This document shows positions 26,719 to 36,832 of a stretch of 60,136 nucleotides of DNA, piece after piece. A program made the translations under genes and the position numbers. Position 1 is the stretch's first letter, and every line of letters begins with the position of its first letter. Under the pieces are notes generated by a model that saw only the letters and a program-made list of their open reading frames with translations, was not told the DNA's origin and did no database searches. The stretch is from Acidobacteriaceae bacterium (GTDB taxonomy: Bacteria; Acidobacteriota; Terriglobia; Terriglobales; Acidobacteriaceae): contig JASHNS010000040.1 in assembly GCA_030041515.1 (NCBI GenBank), forward strand, positions 1-60,136. Reading direction: 5' to 3'.

Positions 26719-28554
26719 GTGAAAATTCGATATCGCATGATATTTCTCCGATGGGGGCAGCTGACAGCGCTGGCCCTGCTGCTGGCATTGCCGGGTCCGG
26801 CGCGGGCGCAGGGCGGACACAACACGCCGCCACCGCCGCCGCCGGGCGCGAAATCAGAAAAATGCGCGGGACGAGCGATTTCGCAGATGGAAGACGTGAC
26901 CGCGAGGGCCGGAATCACGTTTCGACATGCGTTCGATCCGGACAAGAAATACATTCCGGATTCGATGAGCGGCGGAGTGATCCTGATCGACTACGACCGC
27001 GACGGATGGCCGGACATCTACTTCACGAACGCGCCAACGGTGGCCCAGGCGATGCGGGGCGAGAAGGCTTACGGGGCGCTGTATCACAACAACCACGACG
27101 GGACGTTCACCGATGTGACGGCCAGGTCGGGACTGACGCATTCGTGCATGGCGATGGGGGGAGCGGTCGGCGACTATAACAACGATGGCTGGCCCGACTT
27201 ATACATCACCTGCCTGGGGGGAAATATCCTGTACCGGAACAACGGAGACGGAACCTTTACGGATGTGACGGCGCAGGCAGGCGTGGCGAATGGCGGGTGG
27301 TCGACGGGAGCGGCTTTCGGAGATTACAACAACGACGGGCTCGTGGATCTGATGGTCTCGAATTACGTCAATTTCAACCTGCACAATCTGCCGACGTTTG
27401 GAAGCGAAGCGTACTGCAAATACCGGGGGATGAACGTGCAGTGCGGACCGCGGGGCCTGGCGGGATCGCAGGATGCGCTCTACCGCAATAACGGCGATGG
27501 GACCTTCACCGACGTCTCGAGCGAGGCGGGCGTGAACGGGCCGAGCGAATATTACGGACTGGGCGTAGTGTGGGTGGACTTCAACAACAGCGGACACCAG
27601 GATATCTATGTGGCGAACGACTCGACGCCGAATTATCTTTACCGGAACCTGGGGAACGGGAAGTTCGAGGATATCGGGCTCGAGTCAGGCACGGCGCTGA
27701 GCGACGATGGGTCCGAACAGGCATCGATGGGAATCGCGGTGGGCGATTACAACCATACGGGTCGGCCCTCGCTGTATGTGACGGATTTTGAGAACGAAAA
27801 TGACGATCTCTACCGCAATGACGGCGGGTGGAACTTTACCGAGGTCTCCTATCCATCGGGCCTGGCAGTCAGTTCCCTTCCCTTCGTCAAGTGGGGGACC
27901 GCGTTCGCGGATTTCACGAACGACGGATGGCTTGACCTGCTGACGGTGGACGGACACGTATATCCGCAGGTGGACAAGCTTTCATCCGGAGCGCGCTACG
28001 AAGAGCCGATGCTGCTGCAGATGAACGAAGGCAACGGCAAGTTCTGCGACGCCAGCCAGGAAGCAGGGCCGGCCATTCAGGTTCCGCGCGTGAGCCGGGG
28101 CCTGGCGGTGGGCGATCTGTTCAACGACGGAAATATGGATGCGGTGGTGGAGAATGTCGACGGCAGCCCGGTGATCCTGCGTAACCGCGGCATTGCGGGG
28201 AGGCACTGGGTGAGCTTTGAGCTGGCGGGGACGAAGAGCAACCGGCTGGCGCTGGGGGCGCGGGTGAAGATCGAGGCCGGCGGGATGACGCAGACCGGCT
28301 GGGTTCTGAGCGGCGGCAGCTATCTCTCGCAAAATGATCTGCGGGTGCACTTCGGTCTGGGGGCGGCCACGAAGATCGACACGATGACGGTGTACTGGCC
28401 TTCGGGGCACATCGACGTGGCGCACAATCTTGCAGCGGACCACTTCTACTCGGTGCTGGAAGGAACGGGGATTGTTCCATTCTCGCGGATCCGCCCGGCG
28501 GCGGCGAAGCCTGAAGCGCACAGCCAGCAGCCCGTGAAGCCGGCAGGGCGGTAA
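26719..28554 (+). CDS. Exported CRTAC1-type VCBS/ASPIC-UnbV protein
   Basis: About 611 residues. The start is uncertain: GTG 26719 (weak AGG upstream, basic n-region KIRYR) is my choice; GTG 26692 and ATG 26737 are in frame. Signal peptide 'LTALALLLALPGPARAQ'. Calcium-loop motifs of FG-GAP/VCBS blades occur seven times: DYDRDGWPD, DYNNDGWPD, DYNNDGLVD, DFNNSGHQD, DYNHTGRPS, DFTNDGWLD and DLFNDGNMD. This suggests a seven-bladed propeller. The C-terminal ASPIC/UnbV domain ('LGARVKIEAGGMTQTGWV', 'LRVHFGLGAATKIDTMTVYWPSG') is diagnostic. Function of this bacterial family is not settled; extracellular ligand or matrix binding is likely. A Pro-rich linker follows the signal peptide. Confidence 0.88.
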   Translation: MKIRYRMIFLRWGQLTALALLLALPGPARAQGGHNTPPPPPPGAKSEKCAGRAISQMEDVTARAGITFRHAFDPDKKYIPDSMSGGVILIDYDRDGWPDIYFTNAPTVAQAMRGEKAYGALYHNNHDGTFTDVTARSGLTHSCMAMGGAVGDYNNDGWPDLYITCLGGNILYRNNGDGTFTDVTAQAGVANGGWSTGAAFGDYNNDGLVDLMVSNYVNFNLHNLPTFGSEAYCKYRGMNVQCGPRGLAGSQDALYRNNGDGTFTDVSSEAGVNGPSEYYGLGVVWVDFNNSGHQDIYVANDSTPNYLYRNLGNGKFEDIGLESGTALSDDGSEQASMGIAVGDYNHTGRPSLYVTDFENENDDLYRNDGGWNFTEVSYPSGLAVSSLPFVKWGTAFADFTNDGWLDLLTVDGHVYPQVDKLSSGARYEEPMLLQMNEGNGKFCDASQEAGPAIQVPRVSRGLAVGDLFNDGNMDAVVENVDGSPVILRNRGIAGRHWVSFELAGTKSNRLALGARVKIEAGGMTQTGWVLSGGSYLSQNDLRVHFGLGAATKIDTMTVYWPSGHIDVAHNLAADHFYSVLEGTGIVPFSRIRPAAAKPEAHSQQPVKPAGR

Positions 28555-28584
28555 ACCGCAGCGCTCCGTCAGAACATCCGGCGA

Positions 28585-28622
28585 GAAAAAATTAGAGGAA
28601 GATGGCCGGGAGGCCACCTTCC
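28585..28622 (-). terminator. Intrinsic terminator of the third receptor gene
   Basis: On the minus strand an imperfect hairpin (GGAAG-mismatch-TGGCC, loop TCCC, GGCCA-mismatch-CTTCC; 28597-28622) is followed by TCTAATTTTTTC. It lies 18 nt beyond the receptor stop at 28640. Stem plus T-run is textbook, for one direction only. Confidence 0.85.
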
Positions 28623-28639
28623 CCGGAGGAAATGGTAAC

Positions 28640-31600
28640 TCAGAAGTGATAGGTGGCGTCCAGCTCCAGGATGCGCGACGCCGGGTAGGAGTTCTTCGAA
28701 TCCAGATAGCCGAAGGTGGGAGAGGTTCCTCCGCTCGGGCTGGTATTCAGGGTAATGGCTTTGGTCGCGTAGTTGACCAGGTAGCGGAGAGTCAGCTGGT
28801 TCCCGGAGCTGAAATCGGGCAGCGGGTGATTCATCCAGTTGAAGGCCGAGAAGCGGATCTGGACACTCTGGTCGTTGTGGACGTGGAAGCTCTTATAGAG
28901 CGCGAGATCGTTTTCGAGGTAGGACGGCATGGACATATAGGGGTAATTCTGGCCGCCGTACGTGCCTACAGCCGGAGCCGAGAAGCACTGCAGGCGCACC
29001 CGCTGGCCGAAGAGACCATTTCCAGGACCGGCGAGTCCGCTGGCCGGATTGCAGGTGAGCTTCGGCATGATCATGCTGGCGCCCTCGATGGTTTCATCGG
29101 TTCCGTAGTACGTGGGGTCGCCGATGTTGGTATTGAGACCGATGGCGGTGGCATTGGCGGGGAGCGTCGACGGATCGTAGGCCTCGGTTAGACCGAAGCT
29201 CGGCACGTCGTTGCCGGGCTCGAGGTCGGGCAGGTAGCCACCTGACTGCCAGGTGCTGATGCCGGAGATCGTCCAGCCGCCGGCAGCTCCATTCAGAAGA
29301 GCATTGCCGGTGTGAAGATTGCCGGTTTGGTAGGTATAGGTGGAGTTGAAGACATAGGGGCGGTCGATGGGCTCAGGGCCGTAGTTGAGGGCCATGTTGT
29401 AGGGGTTCTCCTGCAGAGCCGTACCCAGGGACCTGGACCAGGTGAAATTGAAGTCGTAGGTGAGGCGGCCGGTCTGCTTGAGCCATGTTGCCTGCAGGCC
29501 GTTGTAGTTGGCATAGTCAAGGCTCTCTGCCATCACCGCGGTATTGGTGCCGTAAGCATAGCCAAAGGGGTGATAGTCAGCGTACGTATTCGCGATTTTG
29601 GTTCCGTCGAGCTGCTGGGTGACGTTTTCCGGATTCTGGGCGGTGATACCGGTGACCGGGTCGGGGCGGAACAGCGCACCGAGCGGAGTCTTGTTCTGAT
29701 CGCCGAAAGCGGTGAAGTCGCTGCCCTGAATGCTCTCGCTGACGTCCAGCAGTTCGCTGCTGGAGTTGCCGATGTAGGCGAGGTCGAGGAGGGAGTTCCA
29801 GGGCAGGCGCTGGTCGATGGTGAGGTTGTAGTCGTAGGTGAGGGGCTCGCCGTAGTCGCTGGGATCCAGGCCGTTCTGGGAACCGGTAATGGTGGCATTG
29901 GTACAGGAAGGCACGGTGGCATTGACGGCAGTCACGGGCGCGCAGGTGGGCGGCACGGGTGTTGGCACCCTGATGCTGCTGAGTTGCGAGAGCAGGATGC
30001 TCTTGCCGCCAGGCAGGTTATAGCTCTGGACGTTCTGAGCGGTGGTGAGAGCGGCCGCATAGTCGTTGTACTGTCCTGTGAAGCGGTAGGCGCCCCAACC
30101 TCCGCGGACCACGGTCTTGCCATTGCCAAAGAGGTCCCAGGACATCCCGAAGCGGGGCGAGACAAACAGGAGGCGGTTGGGCTGACCGCTGAGAGGAACG
30201 CCGGGATCGATTCCATGCCAGTAGTAGCCGGGGTCGGGCTTGCCGGCGTAGAAGTCGGAGAGGACACGGTTGGGGAAGAAATCGGCCATGCCGACGCCCT
30301 GGCGGTCATACCAGTGGCCGTCATGCTCGAAGCGCGCGCCGAATTCGAGATTGAGCCGGTCACTGACCCTCCAGTTGTCCTGGGCATAGCCGGCGAGAAC
30401 CTGATAGGCCATGTCACTGATGGGAGCGGCGCTCTGCTGCTGGTAGCTGGTGACGACCCCCATGTCGAAGTTGGCGTCAGGGTTCTGGGGGGAGCCCACC
30501 AGATTGCCAGTGAGAAGATCGGGATTCTGGCCGCTGAAGCTTCCGACATCGCCGTTGATGTAGGTGCCGTCGTTGCTTTGGATATTGCCGGTGTTCTGGG
30601 TAAATCCGCCGACTTTGACGGTGTGGCGGCCCCAGACTTTGGTCAAAGTGTCGTAAAAGGAGGGAACTTCCTTGCGGACTTCATACTGGCCGCGCGGATT
30701 CTCGAAGATATCGTTCTGCGAGAAATCGGGGAAGGTATTGGTGCCCGCACTGCTGTATGAGGGAATCAGCAGAGAGCCGGTGTTATAGGGCGTTCCATAG
30801 GTGGAGGGATAACCCAGCGCGGTCTTGTAGGCGGCAGCGATATTCGGGACGGTGAAGGGGAAGTTCCCATAACCCCAGGCCGCGATGAAGTCGTTGGTGG
30901 CGGTGGGGCCGAAGGTATGCAGGAAATGGCCGGCGAGAGCCTTGGTGTAGGCGTCGCCGTAGACCCCGCCACCCGGGAAGGGAATGGCGGTGCCGGGCGT
31001 CCAGTAGATGTGGGCGCCATTGCCATTCGCCAATTCAGCGCTGTAACCCTGCTGATAGGAGATATAGAAGTGGTTGCTGGCGTTGGGCGCCCAGTCCACG
31101 CGGGCGCGCCAAACCCATCCGTTATTCACATTGACGATGGTCTTGTAATAGTCGTAGCCGCTGCCATTGCTGGTGGGGCTGACGTAGCCGCCGGCTGGAT
31201 TGGGAGTGCCGTCGGCGTTCCATACGGCCGGCCAGAATTTGGAGAGAGCCGCGGAGGCCGGATCGATAGCGGCGGCAGGAATGGAGGCACCGGTTTGGCC
31301 AGCGGGCGCCGGAGTGGGCGCGGCGCCGTTGGGAAGGATGGTGCCGGTCAGGTCGTTGCACCACTGCCCCTGCACGGTGGAGGAGAAGCCGCTCGGACAC
31401 AGGATATTGTTGCCTGGATTGTCCGAGGTGAAGTCACCGGAGAGCATGGCCGGTGTGGGGACATACGACTCGAGGTAATTGGCATTGCCCTGATTCTGGC
31501 GCAGGAATTCGACACCGCCCCAGAAGAACACCTTCTTATGCGTGAAGGGAACAGGGCCGCCAACATCGCCGCCGGGGTAATAGTAGGCAGCGCCGGCGAG

Positions 31601-32572
31601 AGGCTGGGATTCGTGATTCTGGTACCAGCCGTTGGCATTCATGACGTCGTTGCGGGCATCGAAATAGGCCTCGCCGTGATAGGCGGCGGTGCCAGATTTG
31701 CTGATGGCGCTCACGATCACAGGGCCGTACTGGTTCTCGGCGCCAAAGTCAGTGGTCTGAATGCTCATCTCCTGAGTCATGGAGGGAACGACGATGGAGA
31801 TTGAGCCCGCCTCATCGCCGGGATCGAGCACGTCGACGCCATCGGAGAGCAGTTCCGTGCCGCCCCGGTTCGGGGTACCGTCGAGGTCGATACCGGAGCC
31901 GATGGCGCTCTCATTGACCGAAACATTGACGTCGCTGAAGGACGGAGCGTTGTTGGTCGCACTGGAGACCTGGGTTGTCGCCCCGGGCAGCACCTTGAGC
32001 AGCTCGGTTGTATCCTGGCCTTCGAGAGCCAGGTTGCTGATGTCCTTCGCGGTCAGCACGGCCTCGCGCGCGCCATTGTCGACAGGAATCATGGCGGCAG
32101 TAGCGCGTACTGTGACCGTCTGGGTCGCGGTCCCGACATTCATTTTGAGGGGCGGGACCATGAGTGAAGCACCGGCGTGCAGGACAATGCCGGTGACCTG
32201 CTGGGCCTCAAACCCTTTGGCGGTCGCCTTGACGGTATAGGTGCTGGGCTGAGCGTCAGGGAAGGTGTAGTATCCGGTGCCGTTCGAGGTGGTGACTCGG
32301 CTGGTCTGGGTCGCCTGATCGATGAGGGTGACCTGCGCTCCGGGAACAACATCGCCGGCCTGATCCTCAATGGTTCCGGAGATGCTGCCGGAGGTGGCCT
32401 GGGCACGGAGAAGAGGGGGGCAGGCAACGGCGAGAAGCAGGAGGGTGAGCACGGCGGCGATCCACGCCGGGGGGCAAAGCCGGTTCACGAGCGATGTCTT
32501 CGCGCGACGACGAGGAAAAAAGGCAGCAGGCGTACCTGCCCCAGGGATATCCTGGGCGCTGGTGACAGTCAC
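28640..32572 (-). CDS. Oar-like TonB-dependent receptor
   Basis: The protein has 1310 residues, the largest receptor here. The GTG start at 32572 follows AGGAGG with a short 4-nt spacing. A long basic n-region precedes the signal helix (AAVLTLLLLAVACPPLLRAQ). A carboxypeptidase-regulatory-like domain (about 60-140, 'GSISGTIEDQAGDVVPGAQVTL') leads to the plug ('ALEGQDTTELLKVLPGATTQ'), and the barrel ends in 'LELDATYHF'. No sugar-enzyme gene is adjacent, only the convergent CRTAC1-like gene, so the ligand is open. It ends in a good terminator and is preceded by an AT-rich leader, which suggests a single-gene unit. Confidence 0.92.
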   Translation of the reverse strand: MTVTSAQDIPGAGTPAAFFPRRRAKTSLVNRLCPPAWIAAVLTLLLLAVACPPLLRAQATSGSISGTIEDQAGDVVPGAQVTLIDQATQTSRVTTSNGTGYYTFPDAQPSTYTVKATAKGFEAQQVTGIVLHAGASLMVPPLKMNVGTATQTVTVRATAAMIPVDNGAREAVLTAKDISNLALEGQDTTELLKVLPGATTQVSSATNNAPSFSDVNVSVNESAIGSGIDLDGTPNRGGTELLSDGVDVLDPGDEAGSISIVVPSMTQEMSIQTTDFGAENQYGPVIVSAISKSGTAAYHGEAYFDARNDVMNANGWYQNHESQPLAGAAYYYPGGDVGGPVPFTHKKVFFWGGVEFLRQNQGNANYLESYVPTPAMLSGDFTSDNPGNNILCPSGFSSTVQGQWCNDLTGTILPNGAAPTPAPAGQTGASIPAAAIDPASAALSKFWPAVWNADGTPNPAGGYVSPTSNGSGYDYYKTIVNVNNGWVWRARVDWAPNASNHFYISYQQGYSAELANGNGAHIYWTPGTAIPFPGGGVYGDAYTKALAGHFLHTFGPTATNDFIAAWGYGNFPFTVPNIAAAYKTALGYPSTYGTPYNTGSLLIPSYSSAGTNTFPDFSQNDIFENPRGQYEVRKEVPSFYDTLTKVWGRHTVKVGGFTQNTGNIQSNDGTYINGDVGSFSGQNPDLLTGNLVGSPQNPDANFDMGVVTSYQQQSAAPISDMAYQVLAGYAQDNWRVSDRLNLEFGARFEHDGHWYDRQGVGMADFFPNRVLSDFYAGKPDPGYYWHGIDPGVPLSGQPNRLLFVSPRFGMSWDLFGNGKTVVRGGWGAYRFTGQYNDYAAALTTAQNVQSYNLPGGKSILLSQLSSIRVPTPVPPTCAPVTAVNATVPSCTNATITGSQNGLDPSDYGEPLTYDYNLTIDQRLPWNSLLDLAYIGNSSSELLDVSESIQGSDFTAFGDQNKTPLGALFRPDPVTGITAQNPENVTQQLDGTKIANTYADYHPFGYAYGTNTAVMAESLDYANYNGLQATWLKQTGRLTYDFNFTWSRSLGTALQENPYNMALNYGPEPIDRPYVFNSTYTYQTGNLHTGNALLNGAAGGWTISGISTWQSGGYLPDLEPGNDVPSFGLTEAYDPSTLPANATAIGLNTNIGDPTYYGTDETIEGASMIMPKLTCNPASGLAGPGNGLFGQRVRLQCFSAPAVGTYGGQNYPYMSMPSYLENDLALYKSFHVHNDQSVQIRFSAFNWMNHPLPDFSSGNQLTLRYLVNYATKAITLNTSPSGGTSPTFGYLDSKNSYPASRILELDATYHF

Positions 32573-32994
32573 AGTACCTCCTGAAAGGTCGATCGTTGAT
32601 GAAACTTTCTTAGGCCGAAGATCCGATACTTTATATACTTGCTAGTTATTACCCGATCCGTTAGCGACTAGAAATATAAGCATCCACGAGCAAAGCTGTC
32701 AAGGGCCCGCTCTAACTCGTTTCAGATCAATCTTCTTTGAAAAATCGCTTTACTCAAGCGCGAACAAAGGCGAAGAACCCGATCGCCGCCCGCGGGGATT
32801 TACTCGAACTTTTGAATGGATCTCGCCTGAAGAGCCCCTGCTGAGCGCAGCGAACAGAACCTCATAGGTACAGGTTAACTAACCGGTCATCAGACGGGCG
32901 TGACCCGGGAACGGTTGCCTGGCGATGGCGCCGGGAGATTGCGACTGGAGGGCAGGAAAAGGCGGGGACGGAATGCGGCTTCGCCGCAGAGAGT
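32573..32994. other. 422-bp intergenic region with AT-rich receptor promoter
   Basis: Between the receptor start and the trpD stop. Positions about 32590-32700 are clearly AT-richer than the rest of the window (for example TATATA and TTATTA stretches) and should hold the minus-strand receptor promoter, but no clean -35/-10 pair stands out. The rest is ordinary GC-rich DNA with no credible ORF. Confidence 0.5.
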
Positions 32995-34062
32995 TCACCG
33001 CGGCAGGCTGGATGAGAAATCGCGCAGCTCGCGGATCACTCGCGAAGCCGCGCCGGAGTCAATTGCCTGTGCGGCGCGCGCGACCCCTTCCCTGAGGCCG
33101 CCGGCGATGCCGGCAACCTCGAGGGCGGCTGCGGCGTTCAGGAGTATCACGTCGCGCTTTGGCCCTTTCATCGCGCCTGTGAGCAAGGATTCGAGGAGCA
33201 TGGCGTTGTCGGCCGGGGTTTCGCCACCCTGGAGATCGGGGAGATCGGCTTCGCCGAGGCCGGCGTCGCCGGGATTCACGATCCTGCGCGTCGTGCGGGG
33301 CGGCGCGCCGCCGGGCGAGGCGACGACGGAAATGGTGTCGGTGGCGGAGAGGGCGAGCTCATCGATGCCGTTGCGCGCGTGGGCCACTTGTCCGCAGCGA
33401 ACGCCAAGTTGTGCCATGGCGCCGGCGACGACTTCCAGCTTCTCCGGAGCATAGACACCCATGACCTGGGCGGGCGCACCGGCGGGATTGGTGAGGGGTC
33501 CGGCAAGGTTGAAGATGGTGCGAAAGCCCAGGGCGCGGCGGACGGGCTGAACGCGCTTCATGGCCGGATGCAGGGCGGGAGCATAGAGGAAGGTGAATCC
33601 GGTGGCGCGGAGACAGGCCACGGACTGCTCGGCGGTGAGGGCGACGGGAATGCCCATGGCTTCGAGCACGTCGGCGGAGCCGCATTTCGAGGTCACGCCG
33701 CGATTGCCGTGCTTGGCGACTTTGGCTCCGGCTGCGGCGGCGAGCAGCGCAGCACCGGTGGAGATGTTGAAGGTGCCGCGGCCGTCGCCGCCGGTACCGC
33801 AGGTGTCGACCAGAGCGGCGCGCTCCTGGTCTGTAAACGGAACGGGGACGGAGAATTCGCGCATGGCTTCGGCGAAGCCGGTCAGTTCGTCGACGGTTTC
33901 GCCGCGGGCGGCCATGGCGGTAAGCATGGCGGCGATCTCCATGTCGCTGGCGGAGTCGGGGTCGCTGCGAAGGATCGACTCCAGCGCGACGCGAGCCTGC
34001 ATCCGGGAGAGCGTGCGGCGCTCCTCGACGATGTGCTTCAGCAGCGGACGGAGCTCAGGCAT
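32995..34062 (-). CDS. trpD: Anthranilate phosphoribosyltransferase
   Basis: Transfers phosphoribose from PRPP to anthranilate in tryptophan synthesis; cytosolic. 355 residues, a normal length. Motifs: PRPP-binding 'DTCGTGGDGRGTFNIST' (about residue 87), 'KHGNRGVTSKCGSADVLEAMG' region (near 116-136) and 'RTIFNLAGPLTNPA'. The segment that usually reads VHGxDGLDE is here 'AHARNGIDEL', a small departure within the active-site lid. ATG at 34062 follows GGGAGC. It stands alone, divergent from sucC; no other trp gene is in the window. Confidence 0.95.
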   Translation of the reverse strand: MPELRPLLKHIVEERRTLSRMQARVALESILRSDPDSASDMEIAAMLTAMAARGETVDELTGFAEAMREFSVPVPFTDQERAALVDTCGTGGDGRGTFNISTGAALLAAAAGAKVAKHGNRGVTSKCGSADVLEAMGIPVALTAEQSVACLRATGFTFLYAPALHPAMKRVQPVRRALGFRTIFNLAGPLTNPAGAPAQVMGVYAPEKLEVVAGAMAQLGVRCGQVAHARNGIDELALSATDTISVVASPGGAPPRTTRRIVNPGDAGLGEADLPDLQGGETPADNAMLLESLLTGAMKGPKRDVILLNAAAALEVAGIAGGLREGVARAAQAIDSGAASRVIRELRDFSSSLPR

Positions 34063-34142
34063 GGGATTGCTCCCATGCTACCGGAGAGCCGCGGGCGCGA
34101 GAAATCGGGCTCCGGCGGAAAACGTGGCCAGGGCGGCATCGT

Positions 34143-34172
34143 TTGCCCGCGACTGAAATCGTCCGCTACACT
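34143..34172 (+). promoter_or_regulatory. Candidate sigma-70 promoter of sucCD
   Basis: TTGCCC (34143-34148) and TACACT (34167-34172) with an 18-bp spacer, four of six matches each, about 95 bp before the sucC ATG. The run CTACACTGGAA recurs 30-40 bp before the thymidine-kinase start (48403-48413). Confidence 0.4.
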
Positions 34173-34267
34173 GGAAATTCGGCTTTTCAGACGTTTTCAA
34201 GCGGTTGGCGCAGTCGATCGAAAGCATCCGGCCCCGAGAAGCAAAAACTTCTGCTTACAAATCTCCT

Positions 34268-35446
34268 ATGAAAATTCACGAATATCAGGCGAAGGACATT
34301 CTGGCGAAGTATGGCGTCGCGATCCCGCGCGGGGAAGTGGCGAACACGCTGGATGAGGCGCTGGAAGTCGCGAAGCGGCTGTTCAGCGGCGGCGCAAAAG
34401 GCGTGGTGGTGAAGGCGCAGATCCACGCGGGAGGCCGGGGCAAGGGCGGCGGCGTGAAGGTGGCGAAGACGCTGGAAGAAGCCGAGCAGTATGCGAAGCA
34501 GATTCTGGGCATGCAGCTGGTGACGCACCAGACGGGTCCGCAGGGGCAGAAGGTACAGCGTCTGCTGATCGAGGAGACGGCAGCGATCGACCGCGAGCTG
34601 TATCTGGGGATCGTGCTGGATCGCGCGGCGGCGAAGCTGGTGTTCATGGCGTCAAAGGCGGGCGGCATGGAGATCGAGGAGGTTGCGGCAAAAGACCCGA
34701 AGGCCATCCATAAGACCTATATCGATCCGGCGGTGGGGTTCCAGGCGTATCAGGCGCGCGAGCTGGCGTTTGCTCTGGGGCTGAAGCCGACGCAGATCGG
34801 CGAGGCGGTGCACTTCATGACCGGCCTCTATAAGGCGTATATCGAGACCGATGCCTCGCTGATGGAGATCAATCCCTTCATCACGACGAAGGATGACAAG
34901 CTGTTCGCGCTGGATTGCAAGATCAACTTCGACGACAACGCGATGTTCCGGCACAAGGATCTGAAGGAGCTGCGCGACGTGGCGGAGGAGGATCCGCTGG
35001 AGGTCGAAGCGTCGAAGTATGCGCTGAACTACATCAAGCTGGACGGCAACATCGCGTGCATGGTGAACGGCGCGGGGCTGGCGATGGCGACGATGGACAT
35101 CATCCAGTACGCGGGGGGGATGCCGGCGAATTTTCTGGATGTGGGCGGCGGCGCGAACCAGCAGCAGATCGAACACGCCTTTGAAATTCTGCTGTCGGAC
35201 AAGAACGTGCAGGCGGTGTTCATCAATATCTTCGGCGGGATTCTGCGCGTGGACACGCTGGCGCAGGGCGTTGTGGAGGCGGCGAAGAACCTGAAGGTGA
35301 AAGTGCCCGTGGTGTTGCGGCTGGAGGGGACCAACGTCGAGGAAGGACGGAAGATCCTCAAGGAATCGGGGCTGAAGTTCATTGTTGGCGACACGATGCA
35401 GGATGCGGCGCAGAAGGTCGTTGCGGCTGCGAAGGGAGTTGCATAG
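34268..35446 (+). CDS. sucC: Succinyl-CoA ligase, beta subunit
   Basis: TCA-cycle enzyme subunit forming succinate plus ATP or GTP from succinyl-CoA. 392 residues from the ATG at 34268 ([12 protein letters not shown]); the 21-codon upstream extension lacks family sequence. ATP-grasp motifs: '[17 protein letters not shown]' (about 47-63), 'LMEINPF' (metal), '[11 protein letters not shown]' and 'NIFGGI'. No ribosome site is obvious before the ATG. The sucD ATG follows the stop after only 2 nt, so the two subunits are coupled. Confidence 0.97.
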   Translation: MKIHEYQAKDILAKYGVAIPRGEVANTLDEALEVAKRLFSGGAKGVVVKAQIHAGGRGKGGGVKVAKTLEEAEQYAKQILGMQLVTHQTGPQGQKVQRLLIEETAAIDRELYLGIVLDRAAAKLVFMASKAGGMEIEEVAAKDPKAIHKTYIDPAVGFQAYQARELAFALGLKPTQIGEAVHFMTGLYKAYIETDASLMEINPFITTKDDKLFALDCKINFDDNAMFRHKDLKELRDVAEEDPLEVEASKYALNYIKLDGNIACMVNGAGLAMATMDIIQYAGGMPANFLDVGGGANQQQIEHAFEILLSDKNVQAVFINIFGGILRVDTLAQGVVEAAKNLKVKVPVVLRLEGTNVEEGRKILKESGLKFIVGDTMQDAAQKVVAAAKGVA

Positions 35447-35448
35447 AG

Positions 35449-36324
35449 ATGGCAGTTTTGGTCGACAGGAACACTCGCCTCATCGTGCAGGGAATCACGG
35501 GGCGCGAAGGCACCTTCCACGCGAAGGGCTGCGCTGAGTACGGAACGAAAGTGGTGGGCGGCGTGACGCCGGGCAAAGGCGGCACGACGCACGAAGGCTG
35601 GCCGGTGTTCGACACGGTGCACGAGGCCGTGGAGAAGACGGGAGCGAATGCCACGGTGATCTTTGTACCGCCGCCGTTTGCCGCCGACGCCATTCTGGAG
35701 GCGAATGCCGCGGGGCTGCCGCTGATCATCTGCATCACGGAAGGGATTCCGGTGAATGACATGGTGAAGGTGTGGAGCGTGCTGAAGAACTCCAGCTCGC
35801 GGCTGATCGGGCCGAATTGCCCGGGCGTGATTTCGCCGGGGAAGGCGAAGATCGGCATCATGCCGGGGCGGATTCACAAGGAAGGCTCGATTGGGATCGT
35901 GTCGCGCTCGGGCACGCTGACGTATGAGGCGGTGTATCAGCTGACGCAGCGCGGGATCGGGCAGTCGACGGCGATTGGGATCGGCGGCGATCCGATTATC
36001 GGCACGACGCATGTGGACGCGCTGCAGCTGCTGAACGAAGATCCGGAGACGGAAGCGATTATTCTGATCGGCGAGATCGGCGGGACGGCGGAAGAAGCGG
36101 CCGCGGCGTATGTGAAGCAGCATGTGAAGAAGCCGGTGGTGGGCTTCATCGCGGGGCAAACGGCGCCTCCGGGACGCCGCATGGGCCATGCCGGGGCGAT
36201 CATCTCCGGCGGCCAGGGTACGGCGGCGGAGAAAATGAAGGCGCTGAAGGCAGCGGGGATTCACGTGGTGGAGAGCCCGGCGGCGATTGGCGAGACCGTA
36301 GCGAAGGTGATTGGGAAGTCGTGA
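35449..36324 (+). CDS. sucD: Succinyl-CoA ligase, alpha subunit
   Basis: Binds CoA and carries the phosphohistidine. 291 residues. CoA-binding Rossmann part '[17 protein letters not shown]' near the start, '[11 protein letters not shown]' in the middle, and the active-site histidine in 'RRMGHAGAI' (about residue 246). Complete and typical. Pairs with sucC; ndk follows 85 bp later and may recycle the nucleotide product. Confidence 0.97.
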   Translation: MAVLVDRNTRLIVQGITGREGTFHAKGCAEYGTKVVGGVTPGKGGTTHEGWPVFDTVHEAVEKTGANATVIFVPPPFAADAILEANAAGLPLIICITEGIPVNDMVKVWSVLKNSSSRLIGPNCPGVISPGKAKIGIMPGRIHKEGSIGIVSRSGTLTYEAVYQLTQRGIGQSTAIGIGGDPIIGTTHVDALQLLNEDPETEAIILIGEIGGTAEEAAAAYVKQHVKKPVVGFIAGQTAPPGRRMGHAGAIISGGQGTAAEKMKALKAAGIHVVESPAAIGETVAKVIGKS

Positions 36325-36330
36325 AAGACA

Positions 36331-36347
36331 GGGGTTAGGGAGTAGGG
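36331..36347. repeat. G-rich TTAGGG-like short repeat
   Basis: GGGGTTAGGGAGTAGGG has three G-runs just after the sucD stop. It resembles the longer G-rich tract at 40845-40869. Too short to classify alone. Confidence 0.4.
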
Positions 36348-36409
36348 TGTAGCGATTCCTTCGGCGCCCCGCATTCTCTCAATGTGAAAGGTCAAAGGCT
36401 CAAATTACT

Positions 36410-36826
36410 ATGTCGCAGCGCACATTCAGCATTATTAAACCGGATGCATTTCGCAAGGGCCACGCCGGGGCCATTCTGGCCGAGATTGAGAAGGCCGGGT
36501 TCAGGATCGTCGCTATTAAGAAGATGTCGATCTCGAAGACGCAGGCCGAGGGCTTTTACTACGTTCACAAAGAGCGGCCGTTCTTCCCTTCCCTGACGAC
36601 GTTCATGTCTTCAGGGCCGATGATCGCCATGGTGCTGGAGAAAGGGAATGCGATCGCCGATCTGCGGAAACTGATGGGCGCGACGAATCCTGCGAATGCG
36701 GAAGAGGGCACGATTCGGAAAAAGTTTGCCGGGTCGATTGAAGAAAACGCGATCCACGGCTCCGATGCCGAAGACACGGCGAAGTTCGAGATCGGGTATT
36801 TCTTCGCGGGATACGAACTGGCCTAA
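36410..36826 (+). CDS. ndk: Nucleoside diphosphate kinase
   Basis: Phosphorylates NDPs from ATP through a phosphohistidine. 138 residues, a standard length. '[14 protein letters not shown]' at the N-terminus, active-site 'NAIHGSD' (H about 115), and '[16 protein letters not shown]'. All hexamer-fold features are present. It lies downstream of sucCD and converges on the CBS gene with 6 bp between stops. Confidence 0.97.
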   Translation: MSQRTFSIIKPDAFRKGHAGAILAEIEKAGFRIVAIKKMSISKTQAEGFYYVHKERPFFPSLTTFMSSGPMIAMVLEKGNAIADLRKLMGATNPANAEEGTIRKKFAGSIEENAIHGSDAEDTAKFEIGYFFAGYELA

Positions 36827-36832
36827 GCGCGG

